A stretch of DNA of 64,000 nucleotides, taken from positions 5,411,001 through 5,475,000 of the forward strand of contig NZ_CP012040.1 in assembly GCF_001050135.1 (NCBI RefSeq), written 5' to 3'. The stretch comes from Cyclobacterium amurskyense. GTDB taxonomy: Bacteria > Bacteroidota > Bacteroidia > Cytophagales > Cyclobacteriaceae. Under the pieces are notes generated by a model that saw only the letters and a list, made by a program, of their open reading frames with translations, made no database searches and was not told the origin of the DNA. How positions within the stretch are numbered: position 1 is the first letter of the stretch; every line of letters begins with the position of its first letter. A program made the position numbers and the translations under genes. Of this stretch, positions 18,359-28,193 are shown one piece after another.

Positions 18359-18865
18359 ATGACACTAAACTCCTGTGAAGAAAAATTTGAAAGCTTGGAG
18401 CCTACGGTTTTCTACTACCGTCCATTGAAAACCTTTAAAGAAAATTTAGTAGCACCTCCACCGAGAAACTCAATAGAATTCCCTACAATAAAGCCCGGAA
18501 GGAAGGTGGACATTAAGACTGATTCAAATGAGCTTCTTCTAATGTTGACAGAACCACAACATAGGATAATATGGATGAAAAGCCTAAATAACATCACCTT
18601 AAAGGACCATAAAATCAACCGAATACTTTCTGTTCACGAATGTTTAATCGGTTCCAATCAGATTGAAGTTTCCATTGAGAAAGTTACAACAAATTACCTG
18701 GGTATCAACTTTTTTGAAAGGGCCAGAATGAAGCATCCCCAACTTGACTTCTTGGTTCTTTACCACTTAGAAAAGAAAAACAACAAAATAACTAGATTAG
18801 GTATTGGTAACCATTTTGACAAAACCAGGTATTGGTCCATCAACCTATTTTTAATACCTGTTTAA
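18359..18865 (+). CDS. Hypothetical protein
   Basis: A 168-residue open frame with codon use plausible for the region, but no family that I recognise. The first residues MTLNSCEEKFESLEP look like the end of a lipoprotein signal, yet no in-frame start lies further upstream (a stop at 18308 blocks it). The signal may have been lost, or the true start may be different. A GGAAAGG sequence abuts the ATG too closely to be an ideal ribosome binding site. The gene could be real or a 5'-truncated remnant. Confidence 0.5.
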   Translation: MTLNSCEEKFESLEPTVFYYRPLKTFKENLVAPPPRNSIEFPTIKPGRKVDIKTDSNELLLMLTEPQHRIIWMKSLNNITLKDHKINRILSVHECLIGSNQIEVSIEKVTTNYLGINFFERARMKHPQLDFLVLYHLEKKNNKITRLGIGNHFDKTRYWSINLFLIPV

Positions 18866-19073
18866 TCTTTGATTTTTCGCCTATTCTATTATATCAACCT
18901 TAAAAGACTGAATAAATACGCCGAAAAAGAGCTTTTATAATACTATTTTCGTTGCCTCATAAGTCCCATCTTTTTTAAAATCCACCTCATGAAATTGGTG
19001 ATTTTCCCAACAAACTTGGATTTAGGGAATGACTTGGTGTCTTAAAAGATTTTACTATTGTAATGCTTCTGCA

Positions 19074-19292
19074 TTAAACCCGAAATATGCAATAGACAAT
19101 CTATTACGTGCTGAAATCGCTTCAAAATCAGCCACTTCGTTGCTGTTTTCAATTTCACCATAGCGGTGCTATGATAAAATCTCCAAACAGCCTGATGTCT
19201 TGCGATTGCAACACTTCCCGTAAACATGGGACAGGCATCACCCCTGACTATCGTCAGGGCGAAGAAATTCTATTACATAATCCGGGTTAAAA
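19074..19292. repeat. MITE-like dispersed repeat, copy 2
   Basis: Second copy of the element at 8904-9125, in the same orientation, from TTAAACCCGAAATATGC to ATCCGGGTTAAAAC. It differs by scattered substitutions and small indels. It lies between the hypothetical gene ending at 18865 and a terminator for the minus-strand gene at 19397, so it disrupts nothing visible. Confidence 0.75.
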
Positions 19293-19293
19293 C

Positions 19294-19328
19294 AAAAAAT
19301 CCACAGGCCCTGACCTGTGGATTTTTTG
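19294..19328. terminator. Rho-independent terminator (bidirectional)
   Basis: A stem AAAAATCCACAGG / CCTGTGGATTTTT with a CCCTGA loop and a U-run in both directions. It lies about 70 bases past the stop of the minus-strand gene 19397-20689 and directly abuts the end of MITE-like copy 2. Confidence 0.85.
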
Positions 19329-19396
19329 TAAATGCAATAAGCTTAACAGAAAAACATCCATTAACCTGGGAATTTTCAACTGTTCCAAAACTTTAC

Positions 19397-20689
19397 TTAA
19401 TCTATTCTTTTTCCATTTTCATCCCAACCTGTTGAGCTAAAATGGGAAGCATTTGGCGTTATATAGTTTACCTTGGCCAGTTCAGGAGTTTTAAGTTTTT
19501 TATGCCCTAGAATTCTTGACTCTAAAGCAAAATCCAAAATACCACTGCTTAACAAGGTTCGCTCTACTGGATAAGGAGGTTTCCCTGTTTCAAATAAAAT
19601 CTCAATATTTTTAACCAGACATCCAAAATGATGATGTGGTTTGCCCTGTAATCGCATAAGGGTAGAATAGGGTTTGGAAGTGTTCTCCAATTCAACTGCT
19701 ACAGTAAAATCCTGTACCAGCCCTGTCAATAAGAAAGCAGCAACTTTTAGCCCATCCTTATAGTCCACCACAAAAACAGCAGGGGATTTCACCAATTCCT
19801 TCATGTCACCTTCTACTTTGGTGAGGCTATGTGAAATTGCCTCTTTAAATAGCCTACTCGCCCATTCATTTTGATCCAAAAACTGCCAACAGTCTTCTCC
19901 TTCAAGGCATTGAACAGCTTTCACACCTGTTTCTCCTCCTTTTCTTCTCTCTACTACTGATTGAAGGGAATCCAGCAAATGAAAACCATAAATATCCAAA
20001 CCACTATAAGAGATGCCCACTGCATATTTCTGGGCCTCACCATAAGGTGTATCAATTGCAGGAATACGCCAAGCTACAGGAACTGAAGAACCTGCCAACA
20101 TCGGGAAGTCAAGTTCTTTTGAAATCTCCACCATACGTTTGGCTTGCCGCCAACTGTAAGAAAGGTGCTTGTCATTGAAAACGGGAACTGATTTCTTTGT
20201 TTCTCTAAAGACATCAGTAATTTTCAAAAACATCTCAAATCGTGGATATTGTTTTTGTTCCTTGTCATTCATTCTATAAACGCCGTGTTCTCCAATCAGT
20301 AAAACTGCATCTACAGCCAGTTTGTCACCACACAATGTAAGGGCATCAGCAACGGTCCTAAAAATGGGAACACCATGCTTTTTAGCCATGTCACGACTCA
20401 TATCCGTATCAGGAACTTGCTCAGTAAACATGGAAACAATTTTCGAACGCGGATAAGGCGCCATACCGTCTTGATTGTACCCTTCTAGGTATTTGCCAAC
20501 AATTACATCTGCGTGGGAATTGGGCCTGTACTCTGTAAGTATAGCAGCTATTCTTTTAGGTTTTCCCTTGAAAAACTTATCGACATCATCCATGATAGTA
20601 TCCTTCCCTTCTGCAGGAGTGATGGAAAGTATTTGCCCCGGCAATAGGGGCGTTAAGGCGAGGTATCTAAGAAGGTCACGACGTTTCAT
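19397..20689 (-). CDS. Tat-exported hypothetical protein
   Basis: A 430-residue protein with a twin-arginine signal (MKRRDLLRYLALTPLLPG). The mature part starts RIAAILTEYRPNSHADVIVGKYLEGY and contains VDAVLLIGEHGVY, FNDKHLSYSW and PMLAGSSVPVAWR. It lacks the GxGxxG of a classical Gfo/Idh/MocA dehydrogenase, although it resembles uncharacterised exported proteins that are often found with such enzymes in Planctomycetota and Bacteroidota. It carries the terminator at 19294-19328. Its neighbour upstream on the same strand is a CBM9-like protein. The reaction is unknown. Confidence 0.7.
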   Translation of the reverse strand: MKRRDLLRYLALTPLLPGQILSITPAEGKDTIMDDVDKFFKGKPKRIAAILTEYRPNSHADVIVGKYLEGYNQDGMAPYPRSKIVSMFTEQVPDTDMSRDMAKKHGVPIFRTVADALTLCGDKLAVDAVLLIGEHGVYRMNDKEQKQYPRFEMFLKITDVFRETKKSVPVFNDKHLSYSWRQAKRMVEISKELDFPMLAGSSVPVAWRIPAIDTPYGEAQKYAVGISYSGLDIYGFHLLDSLQSVVERRKGGETGVKAVQCLEGEDCWQFLDQNEWASRLFKEAISHSLTKVEGDMKELVKSPAVFVVDYKDGLKVAAFLLTGLVQDFTVAVELENTSKPYSTLMRLQGKPHHHFGCLVKNIEILFETGKPPYPVERTLLSSGILDFALESRILGHKKLKTPELAKVNYITPNASHFSSTGWDENGKRID

Positions 20690-20888
20690 CTTGTTTTTTT
20701 ATATTTAGTTAATGGTTTTATTTAGATCCCAGACCACTTTCCCAACCCTAAGAAGAAATTTCTTTACTTTAATGGCTATGCCTGCTCTTCAATTCCGCTT
20801 CCAACTTTACTAGACAATTGGAAGCGAGGCGTTAGGGCAATCTTTTCATGTGGTGAAAATTCAATTCTGGGGTGAATAGGTTTCAAGA

Positions 20889-21665
20889 CTATTGAAATTT
20901 TAAAGTGCCAAAAAACTGTGGCAAGTGAAAATTAGGTTTTGGGTTGTCTACATAAGACCATGTCAGGAAGTTAGGGTTGCTGGTTCGGCTACCTGTCTTG
21001 TAAAAGTTGGCCTTCCAGATGGTTCCACTTTTCGGAGGGGTTACTTTTGAGTGTTTTTTCAACATGGCTAAAGGTACTCTGTATTCTATATACCAAGTAG
21101 TAGGCTCAGTAATTTCAGGATCCACCACTTCTGGTAGAGAATGAGCAATTTCTATCTGCTCAATGTCTTCTTTCCCTAATTTGGTGAAATTATCCCAAGG
21201 TTTGGCAACATAAAAAATCAGTGGAGTACCTCCCGCATTGATTTCAAGATTAAAATAACTCAATGGTAAATCCGAATCGGGAGAAAAGAAAAATTCCACA
21301 CATGAGTCTCCAGAAACGTTTCCATTGTATTCTCGAACTATTGAGCGCACATAACGGTCTTCTACTTTGAAAATCCCATAAATGTTCTCCTCATCATACA
21401 TTAATTTTGCCTGTACCTTTGGGGTGAACTTAGGTTCATCTCCCATTTTATAATCAAGTGTTACCGGCTTAATTTTCTTCCATTGAGCCTTGTCCCAATT
21501 TGCATCTATAGGCATTGAGCCCTTTTTCAGTTTTTTAACCAAATACGCTGCTTTTTCTTTGATTGGGGTTAACTCGCTCTTTACAGGATCTGTCGTTATC
21601 TTATTTAGATAACTGTAGAATAACGTTAAGGTTAACAATGATAAAGATATAAGTATTGCTTTCAT
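20889..21665 (-). CDS. Exported carbohydrate-binding family 9-like protein
   Basis: The start at 21665 (MKAILISLSLLTLTLFYSYL) is chosen because it starts a signal peptide; an earlier ATG at 21737 adds a leader of 24 residues with no sense. The mature 240-residue part has the CBM9-type beta sandwich order: DANWDKAQWKKI near the start, KLMYDEENIYGIFKVED, GDSCVEFFFSPD and WYIEYRVPLAMLKKH. Such domains bind the reducing ends of sugars in xylanases, but stand-alone copies in Bacteroidota are often of unknown role. No catalytic domain is attached. Confidence 0.8.
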   Translation of the reverse strand: MKAILISLSLLTLTLFYSYLNKITTDPVKSELTPIKEKAAYLVKKLKKGSMPIDANWDKAQWKKIKPVTLDYKMGDEPKFTPKVQAKLMYDEENIYGIFKVEDRYVRSIVREYNGNVSGDSCVEFFFSPDSDLPLSYFNLEINAGGTPLIFYVAKPWDNFTKLGKEDIEQIEIAHSLPEVVDPEITEPTTWYIEYRVPLAMLKKHSKVTPPKSGTIWKANFYKTGSRTSNPNFLTWSYVDNPKPNFHLPQFFGTLKFQ

Positions 21666-22239
21666 GAAATTAATCGTTTGTGCTAAATTTAAGTAAGTAA
21701 CTTTGGCATATACAAAAAACAAAATTTTGCAAGTCAACCTCTCTGGACTTCAAAGAAAATAGTTGTCAAAACAGGTATTTGTGCCTGAATATATGTAAAA
21801 GTTCAAAAAGTTGGCTACAAAGTAAGTCACTTTTTAAGTTATTATTATATCTATGGTTATTACGGGGTGAAAAAATTTGTAAGGGTAGCAAACTACCTTC
21901 TTTGGTAGATAGATTGAGTGGAAAAAACGAGACCATCAAGGTATATACTTTTATAAAACAAATTAGCTTTAAAACCTTTTGTAAATACAATAGTCACTTA
22001 AAAAAACTGAGATTCGCTCAAACAAATAATTACAATCACAAAAACCTAAAATATAAATCCGGAATGTCTGGACTCCAATTACTAAATTTATAAGAAATTG
22101 ATAACATTGACCTCTTTAAACATATCCCTTAAAAACATTGAATTTTAAGGAAATAAACGGTATTATTGATGAATTTACTTTAAAACAACCACCTTTTTAA
22201 GTCATTTAATAAATGATTTAAATCTTTTAAAAAACCAAA
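21666..22239. other. Divergent promoter region between the CBM9-like and MlrC genes
   Basis: About 570 AT-rich bases that must hold the promoters of both divergent genes. Overlapping short open frames on both strands (around 21766-22093) have no coding character. A palindrome CCTTAAAA / TTTTAAGG at 22127-22150, 90 bases before the MlrC start, is a possible operator; this is only a suggestion. Confidence 0.4.
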
Positions 22240-23817
22240 ATGAAAAAATCCACAATTCTGAGAATTACTATTGTTTTACCGCTCGTTCTGTTTTCCTTCT
22301 TGACTACTTATGCTCAGAAAAAACCCATAATTGGAGTGGCAGGAATTGCACACGAATCAAATTCTTTCAGCAGTCAGCTGACTACATTGGATAAATTTGA
22401 TTTTCAAGTGGGAGAATCACAAAAGGAACTGGCTACGAAATTCTTTTCATTTGCCAATTCTCAAACCATAAGTTCAGGTTATATAGAAGGTGCAAAGCGT
22501 TTTGGCTTGGAACTCTACCCTACCGTAGTCACCAGAGCTAGGCCTATGGGGCCACTTACCGATAATGCATTCAATACAATAATGGATGAAATTATTAAGC
22601 AATTGAAAGCTGGCCCTAAACTAGATGGTATTTTGCTTAACCTTCACGGAGCTATGGTTGTCGAAAGTTACCCAAGCGGTGATGAAGAAATTGTAAGAAG
22701 AGTGCGTAAAGCATTTGGCCCAAAAATGCCAATCATTGTTACCCATGACTTCCATGCCAATGTTACACCAGAATTGGTTAAACTTTCCAATGTATTGATC
22801 ACTTTTAAGGAAAATCCACATCTTGACACATTTGACAGAGGAATGCAAGCCGCAAAAATAATGGCCGAAATGGTAAAAGAGGGAGTCAAGCCTACACAGG
22901 CAATAGTAAAAGCCCCTATGGTTTATAACATAGTCTATCAAAGTACTTTTTCAAACCCTTTACTCCCTATCACTACTGAGAGCAAAGAATTGGAGAAAAA
23001 CGAAAAAATACTTGCCGTGAGTGTTTCCGGAGGCTACCAGTATGCCGATGTACCTTGGATGGGCCCATCCGTGATAGTGGTTACAGATAATGACCCTGAA
23101 CTCGCACAGAAAGAAGCCCAAAAGCTTTCAGATAAATTATGGAATACCCGTCATGAAACCGTGCTTGACAGCCCACAGCCGGAAGAAGCTGTGAAAATGG
23201 CCATGGAACATGAAGGACGACCTGTTGTATTGATTGACATGGGAGACAATATTGGTGGTGGATCCACTGGTGACAGTTCATTTCTATTGGAAGAATTGTT
23301 GAAACAAGGAGCCGAAGGATGGGTGGTGGTAATTGCTGATCCAGAAGCCTATAAAGTAGCCGAAAAAGCCGGTATTGGAAATGATTTTGATTTTGAAGTG
23401 GGTGGTAAAACAGATGAGTTGCATGGAAAGCCTGTCCGAATTAAAGGCCAGGTTCGTTCGTTAAATGTAGGTAAATATTTGGAAACAGAAGTCCGTCATG
23501 GAGGTGGGCGTTACTGGAACATGGGACATACAGCCGTGATACAAGTAGAAGGATCTACTTTGGATGAACCTAACCTGGTACTATTGACTACATTGGAATC
23601 CAGCCCTAATAGTGCACATCAACTGATCTCCAATGGAGTATATGTAGAACGTCAAAAAATCATTGTAGTGAAGGGTAACATTGCGCCTAGGGCTGCCTAT
23701 GAACCTTTTGCTTCCAAATTAATTCAAGTGGATAGCCCAGGCGCTACGGCGGTTAACCCATCTTGGTTTACCTTCAAGCGGGCCCGCAAGGGAATGTTTG
23801 GCATGGGAGATTACTAA
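22240..23817 (+). CDS. Exported M81 family metallopeptidase (MlrC / microcystinase C-like)
   Basis: A 525-residue protein with a signal peptide (residues 1-25, ending TTYAQ). The MlrC N-terminal domain shows GIAHESNSFS (His 38), LLNLHGAMVVE and THDFHANVTPELV. The C-terminal MlrC domain shows IDMGDNIGGGSTGDSSFLLEELL. His and Asp residues of these motifs form the proposed zinc site. The type member degrades linearised microcystin, but most homologues occur in organisms that never meet that toxin, so a general peptide or amide substrate is likely. Export is unusual compared with cytosolic MlrC. A terminator follows. Confidence 0.9.
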   Translation: MKKSTILRITIVLPLVLFSFLTTYAQKKPIIGVAGIAHESNSFSSQLTTLDKFDFQVGESQKELATKFFSFANSQTISSGYIEGAKRFGLELYPTVVTRARPMGPLTDNAFNTIMDEIIKQLKAGPKLDGILLNLHGAMVVESYPSGDEEIVRRVRKAFGPKMPIIVTHDFHANVTPELVKLSNVLITFKENPHLDTFDRGMQAAKIMAEMVKEGVKPTQAIVKAPMVYNIVYQSTFSNPLLPITTESKELEKNEKILAVSVSGGYQYADVPWMGPSVIVVTDNDPELAQKEAQKLSDKLWNTRHETVLDSPQPEEAVKMAMEHEGRPVVLIDMGDNIGGGSTGDSSFLLEELLKQGAEGWVVVIADPEAYKVAEKAGIGNDFDFEVGGKTDELHGKPVRIKGQVRSLNVGKYLETEVRHGGGRYWNMGHTAVIQVEGSTLDEPNLVLLTTLESSPNSAHQLISNGVYVERQKIIVVKGNIAPRAAYEPFASKLIQVDSPGATAVNPSWFTFKRARKGMFGMGDY

Positions 23818-23883
23818 ATACTTGTCTTGAAAAAACAACAATTGGTGCAGTCGCTGAAATCAAATTCAGTTTGTATCCTATTT

Positions 23884-23918
23884 GACGCCCTCCTAGCCAT
23901 GCTATGGAGGGCGTTTTT
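23884..23918 (+). terminator. Rho-independent terminator of the MlrC-like gene
   Basis: A 9-bp stem ACGCCCTCC / GGAGGGCGT, extended by an inner TAGC / GCTA stem, followed by a run of five T on the plus strand. It lies about 67 bases after the MlrC stop. Confidence 0.85.
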
Positions 23919-24223
23919 AATAAGGAGGAATCTAAAATCGACTCCCTTCTTGGGAATAGTCAGAAACACTATTGCCTGAATCTTAGTAATTCTATACAGC
24001 ATTTACCTCTCATGTAGGAGAATCCCTACTCATGATGGGTACCAAATATTATTTATCAATACATTGCTACCATCTTTAATTGATTGTTCAACCCGTTTTA
24101 GGATAACGGAAAAATAGTATGTTGAGGCCCCTGAGTTGACTCTCACGGTTATTATTGTTCAGGCCCTTTATGTCTGGTATTTATACTTGAAGCCGGCTAC
24201 AATAAAATTCGAGAAAGATAATT

Positions 24224-25363
24224 CTATTTTTCTATGTCCTTTAAGGATTGAGGGCGATCAGTAGGTTCTGAAGCATCATCTTCCCCCGTAGGTGCAGTGC
24301 GCCACCAGTTAGCAAGGAAAGAGCCGGAGATGTCCATCCAGGTACCAAAAATCGCTGGGAATAGCCCCAGAGTAGCGGCCTTTCCAAGTTCCGAAGCAAT
24401 ACCTGCTGCCATTCCCCCATTCTGCATACCTACTTCTATCGCTATGGTTCGGCTGTCGACTTTATTCATCTTGAAAAGGCGGCAACCCCAATAACCCAAT
24501 ACATAGCCACTTGCATTGTGAATGATGGCGGCTAACAATAACAAAAGACCAATCTCTAAAAGGCTGTCACGCCCTGCTGCAACGATCACAGCGATAATCA
24601 CCACATTGGCGGCCATTGCTATAAAAGGCATGGCAATATGAAGCCAACCTGCCCTGCCCTTGAAAATCTTATTGAAAACCATCCCTGCAATTATGGGTAC
24701 AAATATCATCTTGATTATGCTCACCATCATCTGAAAAGAGTCAATCGGAATAAACTGACCTGCCAAAAGTTTCATTAACAGGGGTGTTAAAAAAGGTGCC
24801 AGTATAGTAGTAAAAGCGGTTAAAGTGATGGACAAAGCCAGGTTTCCCTTGGCTAGAAAAGTAATAATGTTGGAGGATACCCCACTCGGTGAAGAACCTA
24901 TAAGGACAATACCTGCAGCAATTTCTGGTGGAAACTCCATTAGAATAGCCAAACTGATAGCTAGGATAGGCATAATGGTAAACTGAGAAACCAAACCAAC
25001 AATGACTCCTTTTGGCATCTTTAATACTCCTTGGAAATCTCTAATCCCCATGGTGGTTCCCATTCCAAACATGATGAGTTGAATCAAAGGAACAATAAAC
25101 CCCTCGGTATTATAACCAGCTACCTCTGTTATATAATCAGGAAATGTCATGCTGATGGCCACGGCGGCAATTACCCACACGGTAAACGAAAAACCCTTTA
25201 ACTTATCATAACCTTGCATGCCTATTAGTAAAAAAGCAAAGAAAGAAAGTACCAATAGAGAGGCAACTTCTTGATTATCCTTTAAAAGCAAAACAGCAAT
25301 TCCAATTAAAGAGATGCCTGCTAAAACAAGGGATGAGCTAAATAAGGTTTGCTTTTTATTCAT
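24224..25363 (-). CDS. Bile acid:sodium symporter (BASS) family transporter
   Basis: A 379-residue inner-membrane protein with about ten transmembrane helices. The family hallmarks are GSSPSGVSSNIITFLAKGNLALS in the middle (the crossover region that binds Na+) and EVGMQNGGMAAGIAS toward the C-terminus. Family members import organic anions such as bile acids, pyruvate, pantoate or other 2-oxo acids with sodium. The substrate here cannot be told. It is convergent with the MlrC-like gene, with a terminator between them. Confidence 0.92.
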   Translation of the reverse strand: MNKKQTLFSSSLVLAGISLIGIAVLLLKDNQEVASLLVLSFFAFLLIGMQGYDKLKGFSFTVWVIAAVAISMTFPDYITEVAGYNTEGFIVPLIQLIMFGMGTTMGIRDFQGVLKMPKGVIVGLVSQFTIMPILAISLAILMEFPPEIAAGIVLIGSSPSGVSSNIITFLAKGNLALSITLTAFTTILAPFLTPLLMKLLAGQFIPIDSFQMMVSIIKMIFVPIIAGMVFNKIFKGRAGWLHIAMPFIAMAANVVIIAVIVAAGRDSLLEIGLLLLLAAIIHNASGYVLGYWGCRLFKMNKVDSRTIAIEVGMQNGGMAAGIASELGKAATLGLFPAIFGTWMDISGSFLANWWRTAPTGEDDASEPTDRPQSLKDIEK

Positions 25364-25868
25364 GTTTTTTTTCGTAAATGCTTACTGATATTATTTTTTA
25401 ACCACAACAAGATGGTCCTCTACTCAACCTTATGTGGACAATCCGGATGATTAGCACAATTGCCTGTCTGGTAAAGATAAAAGGGATTTCATAAAGTAGG
25501 GGGAATTCATTGCCCTTTTACCTCAAAATTTATTTATTTTTAAAGAGATTTTTTTAACCATTTGTCTTGAGGGAAACCTTTAGTATATTCTATTATTGCT
25601 CAATCCAACTTTAAACGCTTCACAATTGTCCAACTATCGCATAGTGTAATGAGCCTAAAAGTTGCCTAATAAACAGAAAAGCTTTTAAAATAGCATGCTT
25701 AACACCATTCATTAGGCCTCCTTACTACCTAAATTTATGATTGGATAACCTCTTTAAAAAATTTTCACGCTTATAGACCGGGAAAAAAATACAAATCAAA
25801 ATTTCAAAAACTAAATGCAATTGCCTTTTAAGGCTAAAAACCATTACATCAAAATCAATAAATTTTTA
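25364..25868. other. Intergenic stretch between the BASS gene and an IS element
   Basis: About 500 bases holding the presumed promoter of the BASS gene. I see no gene or clear signal, and the IS element begins at its right end. Confidence 0.4.
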
Positions 25869-27290
25869 TTACTATCATCCGACTAAAATCAAAATTACCA
25901 TAAAATCACTCTTGATATTCAGATTACGGGGGATTTTTTGAATTCTCAAAAACACCCCCCTTGGTTAAACCGAACAATTCAAATTGTATTATTTTCAGAT
26001 CTCTTTCCATACGTGACAGTCTTCCTGATCTGACAAGCTTTATTAGCGATATGTAAGAGCACATGTTGATCGCCGCCATGTTAACGATTGTTACAAACTG
26101 CTCAGTCTCTTTGCACTGCCTGTGAATTACCGAAAACAACAAATTTGCTATCAAAGCTATCCAAACCTGCGTTTTGATCCCTTCCGAGCTGTCCGAGTAA
26201 AAATACCCCAATTCAAAATTTTGCTTCAACTGCTTAAACAGCGTCTCAATATTCCATCTGTACTTGTAGAGCAGAATAACTGTACTCTCACCGTAGTCAA
26301 ACATATTGGACACAAACTCAAGCACCTTCCCGCTTACCGGGTCTTTGTATCTGATCAATCTGGCCTTTAGAGGTTCCTTTGATGGATTTAGCATGATTAG
26401 CTGATCAGAGATGATCCCTCCATCTGCATAATCACTGATGTGGTTTGGTTTTCCTTCCAGAACATGATAATCCGCATTGTCGTTGAGCCGGGTTACAAAA
26501 TAGCTACCTATTTCGCTCCACTCCTTCCATTTTCGGTACTTGACATACCCTTTGTCAAAGACATAAATTGCTCCTTTTTCAGCTGTCAGCTGTCCGAGAA
26601 AAGATTTGTCGTTGCAGGCTGCTTCGGTCAGGTGTACCAGATCCGGAACAGAGCCACCTAGGGGCAACTTGGCGTGGATTTTAAGCCCGCCTTTCTTTTT
26701 GCCTGTTATAGGGTTACGTCCCACTCCTTTATATACGTCGACGAAAAGTGAAATTGTTGAAGAATCAACGATCATGATTCTCCCTGTATCCACCTGCTTG
26801 TCCAGATAGCTGGATTCCACAGGTCTCAGCTCATCCTTATAATGGTCTAGAAGCTGCTGATATACCGATTCAAACACCCTATTGTCCCGGTTGATATTGG
26901 CATCACTGAGGGTGCTGACCGCAGGAAGTTTGTCAATTCCAAGATAGGTTAACCTGTCTTCGAGGAAAAGTAGATTTTTACAAAGACAGTTAAGTGAGTG
27001 ACATTTGGTGACCACTCCGTACAACATAAACACAAGTTGCTTCCATGTAGTCATGGTCTTATAGTACCGGTCGCTCTGATGCTCAGACACACAGGAGTCA
27101 ACAATTTGACGGGGAAGAAAAGAAAGTAGCTGACAAATTACCGGTTGACCGGTAAGATTCGTATTTTTGGACATGATGTTTTTGGTGTGGTAACTTCAAA
27201 CATCATAAATTTTAGCGAGGTGTCAAAACCTCGCTATTGTATTTTTTCAAGATGAACAAAACACACAGTGTTTTTGTCGGATGACAGTAA
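25869..27290 (-). mobile_element. Complete IS4-family insertion sequence (about 1422 bp)
   Basis: The element is bounded by 20-bp inverted repeats, TTACTATCATCCGACTAAAA at 25869-25888 and its complement at 27271-27290, matching in 18 of 20 positions. It encodes a single transposase on the minus strand. The flanks share a 7-base direct repeat ATTTTTA (25862-25868 and 27291-27297); an 11-base match TAAATTTTTAT is also possible if the ends are set slightly inside. IS4 elements usually make duplications of 10-12 bases, so the exact edge is uncertain. The insertion is intergenic. Confidence 0.88.
25924..27174 (-). CDS. IS4-family transposase (DDE)
   Basis: A 416-residue transposase that cuts and joins the element ends. 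It has the N-terminal DUF4372-type region (WKQLVFMLYGVVTKCHSLNCL) and a DDE domain with Asp 137 (IMIVDSS), Asp 207 (VFDKGY) and Glu 310 in the IS4 signature YRWNIETLFKQLK (Y-x2-R-x3-E-x6-K type). Length is normal and the frame is intact, so the element could still be active. Confidence 0.95.
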   Translation of the reverse strand: MSKNTNLTGQPVICQLLSFLPRQIVDSCVSEHQSDRYYKTMTTWKQLVFMLYGVVTKCHSLNCLCKNLLFLEDRLTYLGIDKLPAVSTLSDANINRDNRVFESVYQQLLDHYKDELRPVESSYLDKQVDTGRIMIVDSSTISLFVDVYKGVGRNPITGKKKGGLKIHAKLPLGGSVPDLVHLTEAACNDKSFLGQLTAEKGAIYVFDKGYVKYRKWKEWSEIGSYFVTRLNDNADYHVLEGKPNHISDYADGGIISDQLIMLNPSKEPLKARLIRYKDPVSGKVLEFVSNMFDYGESTVILLYKYRWNIETLFKQLKQNFELGYFYSDSSEGIKTQVWIALIANLLFSVIHRQCKETEQFVTIVNMAAINMCSYISLIKLVRSGRLSRMERDLKIIQFELFGLTKGGVFENSKNPP

Positions 27291-27464
27291 ATTTTTATCT
27301 TAAAAATGATTAGTTAATTTCGCGTGATTCAAATTTGGCGAATATTTTCAATTATGCTTATGATGCATACATTAGAAAGTTGTTCGGTATTTTTAACTGA
27401 ATATTAAATCATACAAGAAGGTAATTTTAATTAATAAAACCTTAAAAATATCCCTTTTATTAAT

Positions 27465-28142
27465 ATGATGCGTAATTATATAATCATAGTTTTTTATTTT
27501 GTTCTTTTTGCTTGCAACCCAAGTGAGGACCCACAAGATGAATACATTACCTTATCTGAAAATGACCTTTCCATTTCTTATAATGATGAATTCCAAATTC
27601 TAGTAGTATTCAATAGAGCAGGTTATACTACAGCAGATCTTATTTGGGAGTCAGAAGCAGAAAATATTGCAAATGTGGACCAAAACGGTCTTGTAACGGG
27701 CAAAAGGAAGGGGAAAACCACTATAACCGTAAGAACTGCTGATAACTTGTTTTCATCTTCTTGTAAGGTTGAGGTTCAACCGATCAATTTCTTGTTTAAG
27801 GAGCCATATTTTGATTTTGGTCAGGATCAGGCATTTATTACTAATAAGGAATCGAGATATTTATCCGTGCAAATACCTGAGGCAATGATTTTCGATGGTG
27901 AAAATCAAAATATCCGTTACTTAAACTATAGGTTTAAGGAAGGGAAGTACGAATATTCTTTTGTGGTTTTACCTGGTGATCAAGACATTCAAGAAGAAGT
28001 CCATGATTTCCTTATACAACGATATGACTTGCTAGGTTCTTCAACTTTAAGATTATATTTTGAGAATGAGGAAGTGAATATAACGTACGCTATCGATGAA
28101 TATCGTGATATAGTCATCTTTTATTTCCCTAAAGTCAATTAG
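27465..28142 (+). CDS. Lipoprotein with a Big2-type Ig-like domain
   Basis: A 225-residue lipoprotein. The signal ends in LFAC (Cys 17) followed by NPSED. Residues 29-105 form a bacterial Ig-like group 2 domain (LSISYNDEFQILVVF ... IANVDQNGLVTGKRKGKTTITVRT). The C-terminal 115 residues are not recognised. It stands alone on the plus strand just after the IS element and may have been brought under a changed promoter by the insertion. Confidence 0.75.
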   Translation: MMRNYIIIVFYFVLFACNPSEDPQDEYITLSENDLSISYNDEFQILVVFNRAGYTTADLIWESEAENIANVDQNGLVTGKRKGKTTITVRTADNLFSSSCKVEVQPINFLFKEPYFDFGQDQAFITNKESRYLSVQIPEAMIFDGENQNIRYLNYRFKEGKYEYSFVVLPGDQDIQEEVHDFLIQRYDLLGSSTLRLYFENEEVNITYAIDEYRDIVIFYFPKVN

Positions 28143-28193
28143 AAGAAGGTTAAATTAATCTCTTCCACTTAACAGGGCACTACATTGTCTTAA

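Noticed and set aside
21766..22093. Overlapping open frames on both strands upstream of the MlrC-like gene
   Set aside because: They overlap each other in an AT-rich intergenic region and show no coding character.
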